Positions 16,417-25,108 of a stretch of 38,702 nt of DNA are shown here, piece by piece. Below the pieces are notes generated by a model. It did no database searches, was not told the DNA's origin, and saw only the letters and a list, made by a program, of their open reading frames with translations. Numbering within the stretch: position 1 is the first letter of the stretch; each line of letters starts with the position of its first letter. The stretch lies in assembly GCA_025934485.1 (NCBI GenBank), contig JAICXX010000037.1, forward strand, positions 1 through 38,702, given 5' to 3'. Position numbers and translations under genes: made by a program. Source of the DNA: Chitinophagaceae bacterium. Its GTDB lineage: Bacteria > Bacteroidota > Bacteroidia > Chitinophagales > Chitinophagaceae.

Positions 16417-18123
16417 TTATTGCAGTACCCACATCTTCTCGTTCAGATCATCGCCGGCGAATCCCTGGTTCTTGAGCGCAGCGGCCCAGTTGGCGGCATT
16501 CTGCGTCTGTTCCGTCGTGGGATAGGACCAGCGAAGCGGAACGACGCCGTTGTTGCCGATGCCGGGGCCACCCTGGAACGCAGGGGATCCGGTGCGGCGC
16601 CAGTTGTAGTAGGCCTCATAACCTGACGTCTCGTACATCGCCAGGTATTTCTGCAACACGATCTGCGAGATCGCAGTGCTCTGGGTAGAAGACAGCTGCA
16701 CGGTAGGCTGAGCGTAATAGTTGCTCCAATCGAACGTAAAGGGATAAGGCTGAACCTGCGTCACAGCATTGTCGGATGCCGGCAGGAAGTAGGCCGTAAA
16801 ATTGGTCTGCGTCACATCGATGCCATAAAAAGCCATCGAGGTCTTGATACCATTCTGATAATAGGACTCCGCGGTCCCGGTCCCACCCCAGCCACGCTCG
16901 ATACCTTCGGCAATATTGAAGAGCATTTCCTTGTAGCCGACGAGTACATCCGGATCACCAGTGAAGTTGGAATAATAGCGTTTCCGGTTGAAGAAGGAGA
17001 GGAGGTTGGCGCTGGCCTGGTTGTACATTGTACCTTCCGTCTCGCCTACACTGGCGCCGATGAAGGAGCGGAAGTCGGTGGCGGTATAACCGCCGGTGGT
17101 GTCCGTGCCGCCATAAGCCGTGTCCACATAGGCCCAGGCGGGCTCACAGGTCACATATACGCGGGGATCCTGGAGCGCCGTCAGCGCGTTCACATAGGTA
17201 TAAGACGTGTTGAAACGACCGGCGATCGAACCGAAGTTGCTCGGATTGAAGGGGTAGGTGCTATACACGTTTTGACCACCGGGATTGTAATTGAATTGGA
17301 AATCGTCGGCCTCGCTGGTGAAGATCGGATATTGCGCCGGGTTGCCGAGAATAGCGGCAAAACGCGCCGGTACATTCAAGGTGGCGTCGCTGGCTTTATT
17401 GCTGAGCGCCACCAGCACCCGCAGTTCGAACGAATTCACCAACTTCTGCCATTCGGTGAGTTTTCCGCGATAATAGATGTCTTGTGAAGAGCTCAGGTTA
17501 TCGGCCTGCGAAGTTCCACCTTGACCTATCAGGATCGCCAAATGGGCGTTTGCAGTATCCAGCTGATGCAGTACATAGGCGAACACGGATTCCTGCGAGT
17601 CGTAACCCGGCTTGAGGATGGTAGGCGACTGGAGCGCCTGTGTCAAAGGAACATCGCCCATCAGCATGGTGAGGTTATAGAAATAATAGGCTTTGACAAA
17701 ACGGCCTACGGCTTCATAAGCATTGGTATCGCTATAAAGCTTGTTCGCCTCGGTTTCCATCTGAACGACATTTTTGAGCGCCAGATAGGAATTGAATGGA
17801 CCTTTGCTGGTCAACTGCGCGTTATCGGTTTCCGTTTCGTTATCGCTCCAGGTGTAGATGTTGGTGCCATAATAGTCGTAGTTCTGGCAATGGTATTGGT
17901 TCCAGCCATGTACAAGATCCCAGGAGTTGACGCCACCGAGCGAGCCCACAGAACTATTGCCGCTTTCACCGGACATCTCGTCGAGGACCGTCCCCAGAAC
18001 GAGGTTGGGTGTGATGGTCGACGCGTTATTCGGGTCCGGCTGCTTTTCCGTGATCTGCTTGTTACAGGAGAAGAGCATCGCCACTCCCACACTATACAGA
18101 AATATGTTCTTTATCCTTTTCAT
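16417..18123 (-). CDS. SusD/RagB-like outer-membrane nutrient-binding lipoprotein
   Basis: Lipoprotein of 568 aa. The start is ATG 18123 (MKRIKNIFLY), which gives a proper lipoprotein signal with lipobox MLFSC and lipidated C20; the frame extends further upstream but that part reads as an antisense tail over SusC. The helical TPR-like body typical of SusD proteins includes AFVYVLHQLDTANAHLA-like segments, LTEWQKLVNSFELRVLVALSNK and a C-terminal ALKNQGFAGDDLNEKMWV. It would cap the SusC barrel at the cell surface and capture substrate. The gap to SusC is 22 bp. Its substrate is usually a glycan or peptide in this family, but the downstream genes point to a phosphorus-containing compound. Confidence 0.88.
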   Translation of the reverse strand: MKRIKNIFLYSVGVAMLFSCNKQITEKQPDPNNASTITPNLVLGTVLDEMSGESGNSSVGSLGGVNSWDLVHGWNQYHCQNYDYYGTNIYTWSDNETETDNAQLTSKGPFNSYLALKNVVQMETEANKLYSDTNAYEAVGRFVKAYYFYNLTMLMGDVPLTQALQSPTILKPGYDSQESVFAYVLHQLDTANAHLAILIGQGGTSQADNLSSSQDIYYRGKLTEWQKLVNSFELRVLVALSNKASDATLNVPARFAAILGNPAQYPIFTSEADDFQFNYNPGGQNVYSTYPFNPSNFGSIAGRFNTSYTYVNALTALQDPRVYVTCEPAWAYVDTAYGGTDTTGGYTATDFRSFIGASVGETEGTMYNQASANLLSFFNRKRYYSNFTGDPDVLVGYKEMLFNIAEGIERGWGGTGTAESYYQNGIKTSMAFYGIDVTQTNFTAYFLPASDNAVTQVQPYPFTFDWSNYYAQPTVQLSSTQSTAISQIVLQKYLAMYETSGYEAYYNWRRTGSPAFQGGPGIGNNGVVPLRWSYPTTEQTQNAANWAAALKNQGFAGDDLNEKMWVLQ

Positions 18124-18145
18124 AATCTTTTGTATTAAGGATGAT

Positions 18146-21100
18146 TTAGAAAGAAAAATTGATGTTAAGCCCATAGCTGCGGGTCGTAGGTGTCTGCAAT
18201 CCGGAACCGCTGTCCTGGGTGTATTGGTCGACATCCAGATCTTTGTAACGGCTGGGGAAGAAGTAAAGCAAATTCCTGCCCACCAGCGAAACGCTGGCAT
18301 TGCTGATGATCGACTTCGATCCAAAGAGCGTCTGAGGCACTTTGTAGGTCAGCGTCACCTCGCGCAGCTTGACATAGGTCTTTTTGATAATGTTCAGGTC
18401 CTGGATACCGGCAGCCTGCTCTACAAAAGGCTGAACGAGCGTTTTGGTAGCATTCGTGGTCTGGGTCAGGTCCTTCATATTCGTGATCTGGCCGGTGATA
18501 GGATCCAGCTGAATACCGTTGGGTCCCGTGAGGTTGACACCCGGAGCGGTATAGGCGGCTACACCCGCTTCGTCGCTGGGCCGGGCAGCGCCGAGGGCGC
18601 CGGTGGCGGTCTCGATGTGACGGCCGCCCTGAAGCGTTTTCTGACGTACATAGTCGTTCATCACACCACCTACGATACCGTCGAACAGGAAGCGGAACGA
18701 AAAGGTCTTATAGCTGAGGGTATTGGTCAAACCCCATTGCCAGTCCGGATCGTAGTGACCGAAGACCTTTTGCGCAGAGCTAAGGCTCGAGTATTGAATG
18801 TACTGACCTGTTCCCGCATCTTCCACCAGCGTCCCATTGGGCGTGCGGACAAAAGCATCGCCATATACGAGATCGGCGCGGGTGCCGTTGTGCGAATAAT
18901 TGTTCGGCGAGGAGTTGTCGACCCATTTGCGGACATAGGTGAAGAAATTGGCGGTCACATCCCAGCTGATGCCGCGGGGATTGACGATGGGTTTACCACT
19001 CACTGTGGCTTCCCAGCCGTTGTTGGTATATGTATTACCATTGATCAGGTAAGCGGAATAGCCCGTTGCATTCGAGATACCGCTCTGCGTAATGACCTTG
19101 TTCCAATAGCGGTAGTGGGTAACGTCCAGCCCCAATCGGTTCCGCAGGAAGCGGATATCGATCCCTTCTTCGGTGGCTTTCCGTTCGGCGGGGATAATGT
19201 TCGGGTTCACATCCAGGTCCGTGTAGCGGGCGCTGCTTTGGCCGGAATAGGTGGGTGCCTGCGTATACGTCTTCGCCCACTGGAAATTGGGGCCGTTATA
19301 GGGGGATGCCCAGCTAAAGCCATAACCGCCGGCCGGAGTAGAGCTCAGGTTCGGCGTAAATGTCGAATTGGTGAAACCGCTCTTGCTCTCGGCATAGGAG
19401 GCCCGCAGCTTCAGGAAGGAAATGGCATCCGGCAATTGAACATAGTCCGACACCACCGTGGCCAGGTTGAAGCTGGGGTAATAATAGCTATCGTGTCCGG
19501 GGTTCATGGACGAGGATTTATCCACGCGACCCGTAACGTTCGCAGTCACATAAGATTTCCAGCCCAGATCCAACGAATAGTAAGAACTCAACACCAGCAT
19601 ATTCGAATGGTAGCTAACGCCGGTGAGGTTACCCTGGGAATTGGAGAATGAATAGACTCCCGGTACGTTCAGGTAGTTAGTGGTCTCGAAATCGGAGTTG
19701 AATACGAACTGTCTGGAAGTGGCGCCAAGAACGGCATTGACATCGAGGAAGCCGGCGATCTCATTGCGATGATAGCGGGCCTGGAAGTCTTCGTTGCCGT
19801 CCCATAAGCTTCGGTGGTCTTCACGATAGTCACCCTGACGGAGTTCACGGCCGTATACGTCGGCGGAATATGACAATTTTTCGCTGTTGAACATGTCATA
19901 GGTCGAAAAGCTCGGACGGAACTGGAAATCGATGTTCTCATTGACCTTATAGTTGAACTGCAAATAACCGTATTCATTGTTCTGATAATGGCCGCGCAGC
20001 CACTGGTATGACATAAAATACGGATTGTTATACCGGTAGTACTCTTCGTATTTCTGCTGGATACCTTCATAGCCGGGCTGCCAGTAGTTCCGCATGTTAT
20101 TCATCGACCAATCGGCCCCACCCCAGATAATAATATTATAGATGATGCTATTCGGGCCATACTGTACGTCCGGGATGTTCGGCGTAAACTGACGGCTGTA
20201 ATTGAAATAGGTGCTCATGCTGAACTTCGGACTGAACCGGTGCGTAATGTTCGCTGTAAAATTCGCGTTGTTCAGCGTGGAGTTCGGCACAATACCGCGT
20301 TGATAGGTCTCCGAGCCGGAGATGCGCAGATCGGTCGTTTCGGTGGAATTGCTCACCGAAATACTATTCACCGAGAGCACACCGGCCTGGATGAATTTTT
20401 TCAGGTTGTCTTTGCCTCGGGCGGTCCAGGGGGTAGGCGCAACGTGCCCCGTGTAGGTACTACCATCGGCATAGGTCGTCTGATAGCTTTGGTTCGGAGT
20501 GTAGGCGCCGTCATATTGCGGGATCAGCTGGCCCCGGAACTGCGGTCCCCACACGTCATAGTCATAATCGTTCTTCCCTACGCCGATGACACCGGAGCCG
20601 AAATAAGAGGAGGCGCTGGAGCCGCCGCCGCCATAGGCATATTTACCGTTGTCGCCGGGACCGTATTCGTCATTGTATTTCGGCAGCGCGATAAACCCTT
20701 TGTTGACCTGGTTGGTAGTGTTTACCGTCACCAGCAATTTCCCTTTGGCCCTGGCGCCTTTCTTGGTCGTGATGATGATGGCGCCGTTCTTACCCTGGAA
20801 ACCATAAAGCGCCGCAGCATTAGGGCCTTTAAGAACCGTGAAGGTCTCGATATCGTCGGCATTGAGATTATAGGTATCGGAGCTAATGGGAACGCCATCG
20901 ACGACGAAGATCGGCGCGTCGTTGGGATCGTTCTCGCCGCGCATGATCACCCCGGCAGAGTGACCGATCTCCTGGTTGATGTTGATCTCGAGACCTGCGG
21001 CCTGACCCTTGAGGGCATTCACGGGGTCCGGCTCGCGAGCCTGCAACAAGTTGGCCGCGTCGACGGTCTGCGTCGCATAACCCAGTTTCTTGGCCTCTTT

Positions 21101-21442
21101 CTTAATACCGGTGGCCGTTACAACCACTTCGTCCAGCTGTTTGCTATCGGCAGCTACCTGGATGGAAAGCTCGTTGCCGCTGACGACCTGCTCGGTCTTC
21201 TGGATACCGATGCCGCTGATCACGAGGACATCGCCATCCTTGGCCTTGATGACGAAACCGCCGTCCACCGCTGTAGAGGTACCTATATGTGTACCTTTTA
21301 CGGTGACGGTAATTCCCGGAACCGGCGTCTGATCGATTTTGTTGAGAACGTGGCCTGTAATGGCCTTTTGTGCAATAGAAGCGATCGGCACGAGGAAAAG
21401 TAGTGCCAATGCGATCATACCATGGGTAAATCGCTTACTCAT
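18146..21442 (-). CDS. SusC/RagA-like TonB-dependent outer-membrane transporter
   Basis: Protein of 1098 aa. A signal peptide (cut after SIA-QK) is followed by a carboxypeptidase-regulatory-like domain (about 27-105), the SusC-type box LDEVVVTATGIKKEAKKLGYATQ (here split by domains at about 103-125), and a plug with IFVVDGVPI and the ITTKKGARAKG end. The 22-strand barrel runs to a terminal Phe (NINFSF). It imports bulky substrates with energy from TonB-ExbBD, together with the SusD downstream. It is the first gene of the phosphonate/phosphodiester operon. A four-unit Pho-box-like promoter lies 52-110 bases upstream, linking expression to phosphate limitation. The XRE-cupin gene just upstream may add substrate-specific control. 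Confidence 0.92.
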   Translation of the reverse strand: MSKRFTHGMIALALLFLVPIASIAQKAITGHVLNKIDQTPVPGITVTVKGTHIGTSTAVDGGFVIKAKDGDVLVISGIGIQKTEQVVSGNELSIQVAADSKQLDEVVVTATGIKKEAKKLGYATQTVDAANLLQAREPDPVNALKGQAAGLEININQEIGHSAGVIMRGENDPNDAPIFVVDGVPISSDTYNLNADDIETFTVLKGPNAAALYGFQGKNGAIIITTKKGARAKGKLLVTVNTTNQVNKGFIALPKYNDEYGPGDNGKYAYGGGGSSASSYFGSGVIGVGKNDYDYDVWGPQFRGQLIPQYDGAYTPNQSYQTTYADGSTYTGHVAPTPWTARGKDNLKKFIQAGVLSVNSISVSNSTETTDLRISGSETYQRGIVPNSTLNNANFTANITHRFSPKFSMSTYFNYSRQFTPNIPDVQYGPNSIIYNIIIWGGADWSMNNMRNYWQPGYEGIQQKYEEYYRYNNPYFMSYQWLRGHYQNNEYGYLQFNYKVNENIDFQFRPSFSTYDMFNSEKLSYSADVYGRELRQGDYREDHRSLWDGNEDFQARYHRNEIAGFLDVNAVLGATSRQFVFNSDFETTNYLNVPGVYSFSNSQGNLTGVSYHSNMLVLSSYYSLDLGWKSYVTANVTGRVDKSSSMNPGHDSYYYPSFNLATVVSDYVQLPDAISFLKLRASYAESKSGFTNSTFTPNLSSTPAGGYGFSWASPYNGPNFQWAKTYTQAPTYSGQSSARYTDLDVNPNIIPAERKATEEGIDIRFLRNRLGLDVTHYRYWNKVITQSGISNATGYSAYLINGNTYTNNGWEATVSGKPIVNPRGISWDVTANFFTYVRKWVDNSSPNNYSHNGTRADLVYGDAFVRTPNGTLVEDAGTGQYIQYSSLSSAQKVFGHYDPDWQWGLTNTLSYKTFSFRFLFDGIVGGVMNDYVRQKTLQGGRHIETATGALGAARPSDEAGVAAYTAPGVNLTGPNGIQLDPITGQITNMKDLTQTTNATKTLVQPFVEQAAGIQDLNIIKKTYVKLREVTLTYKVPQTLFGSKSIISNASVSLVGRNLLYFFPSRYKDLDVDQYTQDSGSGLQTPTTRSYGLNINFSF

Positions 21443-21493
21443 AATCAGTATGTTTTAATGTGAGAAGAAATGTTCGCTGTGTAAAACTTGCGG

Positions 21494-21552
21494 CGAAAGT
21501 ATGCGCGTTATGTAAATGGAAGGTTAGGCGTGGTTTAAGGAAATGTTAACAG
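21494..21552 (-). promoter_or_regulatory. Candidate PhoB-dependent promoter of the SusCD-phosphonate operon
   Basis: On the minus strand four 7-bp units lie 11 bp apart: CTGTTAA (21546-21552), TCCTTAA (21535-21541), CGCCTAA (21524-21530) and CCATTTA (21513-21519). A -7-like TACTTTCG (21494-21501, one mismatch to TAnnTTTG) starts 51 bp after the first unit. The same geometry is found at the porin and metallophosphoesterase promoters. AATGTTAACAG at 21542-21552 is identical to 31389-31399. Confidence 0.6.
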
Positions 21553-21605
21553 TTTACAAATACTAAACCAATGTTAAGTATTTATAAAAGAAGTAAACTT
21601 CCGTT

Positions 21606-22175
21606 CTAAAACAAGTAGAAAGCCAGTAGTAAAGCATCACCTTTTCCGATGTTCTTTAGCCGGTGCCTGGTGCGGCCGTCGAAAAAAAGCGTATCGCCTT
21701 CATGTAACGTGAAGACCTCGTTCTCCACCTGGTATTCTATATCACCTTTCAATACATATTTACATTCGTAAGCGTCGGTGCGGATCATTTGCTTGCGGGC
21801 CGCACCTTTTTTCAATTCGAGAAGAACGACGTCGGTAGCCTGGGAGGATACGCTGCGGGTGAGGATGCGTTTATAGGAAAACCCTTTTACGGGCTCTTTG
21901 GTAAAATGTTTCTCCATTCCGTTTCGAATGATCAGGACCTGGCTTTTGCCGGCGCTGTCGTGCATATCCTCGAAAAAAGTTCGCAAATCTTCTTCGAGGG
22001 AATGAATGATATTGAATAACACGGGAAGCGAAGGAACGGTACGGTTGTTTTCGATCTGGGAGATCAGTCCTTTGCTCACGCCGGCCCGGGTGGCCAGCTG
22101 TTCGAGGGTAACGTTCTTTTGAGTTCGTTTCGCCTTTATCTTGTCGCCGATGAGCAAAAGGAGTTCTTCGTGCAT
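21606..22175 (-). CDS. XRE-family transcriptional regulator with C-terminal cupin domain
   Basis: Protein of 189 aa from ATG 22175; further upstream in-frame codons overlap the preceding phosphodiesterase gene and are not family-like. Residues about 10-65 are a helix-turn-helix of the phage-Cro type (TLEQLATRAGVSKGLISQIENNRTVPSLPVL). Residues about 115-188 form a cupin barrel (YECKYVLKGDIEYQVENEVFTLHEGDTLFFDGRTRHRLKN contains its strands) that may bind a small ligand. It follows the phosphodiesterase after 11 bp and lies 163 bp upstream of SusC on the same strand. A local regulator of the SusCD operon, sensing a substrate-derived metabolite, is the simplest reading but is inferred from position only. 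Confidence 0.82.
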   Translation of the reverse strand: MHEELLLLIGDKIKAKRTQKNVTLEQLATRAGVSKGLISQIENNRTVPSLPVLFNIIHSLEEDLRTFFEDMHDSAGKSQVLIIRNGMEKHFTKEPVKGFSYKRILTRSVSSQATDVVLLELKKGAARKQMIRTDAYECKYVLKGDIEYQVENEVFTLHEGDTLFFDGRTRHRLKNIGKGDALLLAFYLF

Positions 22176-22186
22176 AAGCCCGAAAG

Positions 22187-22954
22187 TTAAGGATTCCTCC
22201 GCAGCCAATCGGCGAGTTCCCGGATATGGTCGGTGTTGATGTAGTCGACCTGTAGCGCTTTCAACTGAGCCCAGGCCGCCGGAAAGTCCGGTGCGTCCCA
22301 AAAGCGTACGGGAAGATGCAGCTCATGCGACGATCGCACGGCTGCCCGGAGGGTATTTCCCGCGGTATCCGGGATGCCATTGTGATGGTCCCAACGGGTA
22401 TAATAATGCAGGTCGTCGCTCATCATCGCGATCCGCGACAGGGCCTCCGGTGTATAATGGGCATGAAGGATGCCGTCGAACGCGATAAAAGGAGGGTAGC
22501 TCGTATAGGACTCCGGAGCAGGCCGGTTGCCGCTGATCACCCAGCGGATCGCGGGTGAATGCTCCAATGCCGGATATCTGTCCAGCAGGGCTATCAATGC
22601 GGCGAGGGCATTCACGGAGTCTTCCTTGACATCGATGAGGATCTGCAATTTTCTCGTCGTATCGGCATAAGGATAGCCGTTGTTTTGTTTGACACAGGCT
22701 TGCAGGGGTTTGACGTAATATTCTTCCAGCGTACGGCCGGTTTTGATCTCGTTAGTGTCGTGTCCCACCAGTACGACGCCCTTTCTCAGCCAGATATCGG
22801 CCTCGATAGAACCGAACTGTTCCTGCCAGGCCATCCAAAAGGGAATGGATTGCTCATAGTCGTTATGGGAATGGGTATTGGCGACGGTATAACGGGCGGG
22901 CTGAGCCTGAGCGGCTGCGGCGATGAATAAAAGAAAAACGAAGATGCTGCGCAT
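22187..22954 (-). CDS. Secreted GDPD/PI-PLC-fold phosphodiesterase
   Basis: Exported protein of 255 aa with a signal peptide cut near AQA-QP. It belongs to the divergent PI-PLC/GDPD TIM-barrel group: catalytic-type H28/H30 with N31-D32 (THSHNDY), E51/D53 (SIEADIWL), H65-D66 (LVGHD), and later ILIDVKEDS. It lacks the standard HRG and PENT motifs of the other GDPD in this window, so the substrate probably differs. It should hydrolyse a phosphodiester in the periplasm. It heads a two-gene unit with the cupin-XRE regulator. Its upstream region, shared divergently with the metallophosphoesterase gene, contains TTAA-type units readable from this strand too (CGGTTAA 23042-23048, TTGTAAG 23031-23037), so it may also be phosphate-controlled. 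Confidence 0.8.
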   Translation of the reverse strand: MRSIFVFLLFIAAAAQAQPARYTVANTHSHNDYEQSIPFWMAWQEQFGSIEADIWLRKGVVLVGHDTNEIKTGRTLEEYYVKPLQACVKQNNGYPYADTTRKLQILIDVKEDSVNALAALIALLDRYPALEHSPAIRWVISGNRPAPESYTSYPPFIAFDGILHAHYTPEALSRIAMMSDDLHYYTRWDHHNGIPDTAGNTLRAAVRSSHELHLPVRFWDAPDFPAAWAQLKALQVDYINTDHIRELADWLRRNP

Positions 22955-23027
22955 GGAACAAAGATAGTGAACTGAGCCTTACCGTTAGGGATACTGCCAA
23001 TGCAGGGAGTAATAATCCGTTCACATA

Positions 23028-23086
23028 AACCTTACAATTTGTTAACCGTCCCTTAAAATAGCAATAATATCTTATTTAGAACTTTG
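23028..23086 (+). promoter_or_regulatory. Candidate PhoB-dependent promoter of the lipid-remodelling pair
   Basis: Plus-strand units on an 11-bp grid: AACCTTA (23028-23034), TTGTTAA (23039-23045), CCCTTAA (23050-23056) and GCAATAA (23061-23067). GAACTTTG (23079-23086) matches TAnnTTTG in five of six fixed positions and starts exactly 51 bp after the first unit, as at the SusC and porin promoters. The predicted leader before ATG 23100 is only about 8 bases. Confidence 0.6.
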
Positions 23087-23099
23087 AAAAACCACAATA

Positions 23100-23939
23100 A
23101 TGGAAAAGCGTTCCGCAGATGTAGTTGTTTTATCCGACGTCCACCTGGGCACCTACGGTTGTCGGGCTAAGGAGCTGGTCAACTACCTCAAAAGCATAAC
23201 CCCCAACATACTGATCCTCAACGGCGATATCATCGACGGCTGGCAATTCACGAAACGGTATTTCCCCGTTGCGCACATGATGGTCATCAAGGAGATCATT
23301 CAGTTCATCACGAATGGGACCCGGGTATTCTATATCACCGGGAACCACGACGAGATGATGCGGCGCTATACCGACATCCAGATGGGCAATTTTACCCTCA
23401 CCGACAAGCTGGTGCTGGAGATCGATGGCAAGATGACCTGGATCTTCCACGGGGACGTATTCGACAACACCACTAAAGGCGGCGCCAAGCTCCTGGCCAA
23501 GCTGGGCAGCAGCGGTTATAACCTCCTGATCCGCTTCAATAGATTCGTTAACTTCATATTGAAAGCCTTTGGCAGGGAAAAGGTATCCATCTCCAAACGG
23601 GTAATGGCAGGTGTCAATAAGGCCGTCTCCAAGATCAATGATTTCGAACTCATCGCCGCGGAATTAGCCATAGAAAAGAAATATGATTATGTGATCTGCG
23701 GACATATTCATCAACCCCAGGTAAAAGTCGTAGAAACCAAGGACGGAAAGGTCACCTATCTAAACTCCGGCGACTGGGTCGAACATCTCACCGCACTGGA
23801 ATATCATCAGAATAACTGGACCATTTTTGAATACAACGAGAAGGACTTCCCGGTGACACAAACCATCGAGATGAAGCCCTCTATAAGTGTATTGACGGAC
23901 GAGATCAATTTTTACATCAATTCATTGGCGGCCATCTAA
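23100..23939 (+). CDS. Calcineurin-like metallophosphoesterase, PlcP/LpxH-like
   Basis: Cytoplasmic or membrane-associated phosphoesterase of 279 aa with the full two-metal site: D13-x-H15 (LSDVHLG), G42-D43, GNHDE with N82-H83, HGD at H117-D119, and GHIHQP with H202 and H204. Database names would be UDP-2,3-diacylglucosamine hydrolase-like. LpxH itself is a conserved housekeeping enzyme, whereas this gene is paired with a lipid-type glycosyltransferase and preceded by a Pho-box-like promoter. That combination fits PlcP, the phosphate-starvation phospholipase C that turns phospholipids into diacylglycerol in marine Alphaproteobacteria and Flavobacteria. The PlcP assignment is inference from context. 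The glycosyltransferase starts 19 bp downstream. Confidence 0.82.
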   Translation: MEKRSADVVVLSDVHLGTYGCRAKELVNYLKSITPNILILNGDIIDGWQFTKRYFPVAHMMVIKEIIQFITNGTRVFYITGNHDEMMRRYTDIQMGNFTLTDKLVLEIDGKMTWIFHGDVFDNTTKGGAKLLAKLGSSGYNLLIRFNRFVNFILKAFGREKVSISKRVMAGVNKAVSKINDFELIAAELAIEKKYDYVICGHIHQPQVKVVETKDGKVTYLNSGDWVEHLTALEYHQNNWTIFEYNEKDFPVTQTIEMKPSISVLTDEINFYINSLAAI

Positions 23940-23958
23940 ACCCTGCCGCATTACTATT

Positions 23959-24996
23959 ATGAAGATTTTTTACGCAGTTCAGGCAACAGGTAATGGCCAT
24001 ATCAGCCGGGCAATGGAGATCCTGCCCTCCCTCGAAAGATATGGGCAGGTAGACATTTTCCTGAGCGGGGCGAACAATAGTCTTCAGCTGGATGCCTCGG
24101 TGAAATACCGCAGCAAGGGTCTTAGCCTTTTCTATACCAATAGCGGCGGCCTCAACTACTGGGAGATCGCCCGCCAGGTCAACCCTTTCCGCCTCCTGAA
24201 AGAGGTTCGGGACCTCCCTGTAGAGAAATACGACCTCGTGATCAATGATTTCGAGTGTATCACTTCCCTGGCCTGCGCCTTTAAAAAGATCCCTTCGGTT
24301 CAATTCGGCCACCAGGCCAGCTTTATCAGCCCGAAGGTACCTCGTCCGGTGCATCGCGAACGCATGGGTGAATGGATCCTCAGGAACTATGCCCGGGCTA
24401 CGCAGTACATAGGCTTACATTTCAAACAATACGACGACTTCATCCTGCCGCCTGTGATCAAGAAGGACATTCTGCAGGCCGAACCCACGGATAAGGGCCA
24501 TATCACGGTCTATCTTTCGTCCTATAGCGATGCCACGGTAAAACGGTTTCTCGGGCCATTGAAAGACCATCGTTTCCAGGTCTTCTCTAAAGAGGTTAGC
24601 CGTCCAGTGACCGATGGGAATATCCAATTCATCCCCGTAAGCAAAGGGTCCTTTAACAAGAGCCTGATCAGCTGTAAAGCGATCCTCACCGGCGCCGGTT
24701 TCGAGACCCCCGCCGAAGCCTTGTATCTGGGGAAAAAGCTGATGGTGATCCCCATACGGGGACAATATGAGCAGAACTGTAATGCGGCTGCGCTGCAGAA
24801 GATGGGCATTCCCGTATTGAACGCGCTCGATGCCGGATTCGCAACGGCCTTCCAACCCTGGATGGAAGAGAAGAAAAAGCCTTGTCTGCATCTCGATTAC
24901 TCCACTGAATCTATCGTCAGCTATCTCATGCACCATTGCGGCCGCGCACGGAAAGATGCGCTCGATATGCTGTATCCGGATGCGATCTTCAACTAG
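23959..24996 (+). CDS. GT-B glycosyltransferase (MurG/MGDG-synthase-like), probable glycolipid synthase
   Basis: Glycosyltransferase of 345 aa with a GT-B fold. The N-terminal loop ATGNGHISRAME (9-20) and the acceptor-domain VINDFEC are typical of the Glyco_trans_1_3/GT28 group. The C-terminal nucleotide-sugar site is TGAGFETPAEAL (244-255) with PIRGQYEQNCNA (265-276). GT28-like enzymes include MurG and monogalactosyldiacylglycerol synthase. It follows the metallophosphoesterase in a two-gene operon, so it may glycosylate the diacylglycerol released there and make phosphorus-free glycolipids when phosphate is scarce. The sugar donor is unknown. Its stop codon lies inside the left arm of a 12-bp inverted repeat. 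Confidence 0.82.
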   Translation: MKIFYAVQATGNGHISRAMEILPSLERYGQVDIFLSGANNSLQLDASVKYRSKGLSLFYTNSGGLNYWEIARQVNPFRLLKEVRDLPVEKYDLVINDFECITSLACAFKKIPSVQFGHQASFISPKVPRPVHRERMGEWILRNYARATQYIGLHFKQYDDFILPPVIKKDILQAEPTDKGHITVYLSSYSDATVKRFLGPLKDHRFQVFSKEVSRPVTDGNIQFIPVSKGSFNKSLISCKAILTGAGFETPAEALYLGKKLMVIPIRGQYEQNCNAAALQKMGIPVLNALDAGFATAFQPWMEEKKKPCLHLDYSTESIVSYLMHHCGRARKDALDMLYPDAIFN

Positions 24997-25086
24997 CAGG
25001 CCCTAACGTAAGTCACCGAAAGCGCAGCGAGCCGCAGGCCTGCTAGTTGAAAAATCATTAGCCCCCGCCTAGCCGCCGCAGGCGGC
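24991..25086. repeat. Structured intergenic element C: 12-bp inverted repeat plus GC hairpin
   Basis: AACTAGCAGGCC (24991-25002) pairs perfectly with GGCCTGCTAGTT (25037-25048). A second hairpin GCCGCC-GCA-GGCGGC lies at 25072-25086. The interior CTAACGTaaGTC resembles the core of the two elements flanking phoU. It covers the end of the glycosyltransferase gene and may help terminate it. Confidence 0.5.
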
Positions 25087-25108
25087 GTAGCCTACTATCT
25101 CCCCCCAA

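Noticed and set aside
18124..18324. N-terminal extension of the SusD frame
   Set aside because: The 67 extra codons overlap the end of SusC; the lipoprotein signal starts at 18123.
17927..19651. Plus-strand open frame (574 codons) opposite SusC and SusD
   Set aside because: Antisense shadow; both minus-strand proteins are well-defined family members.
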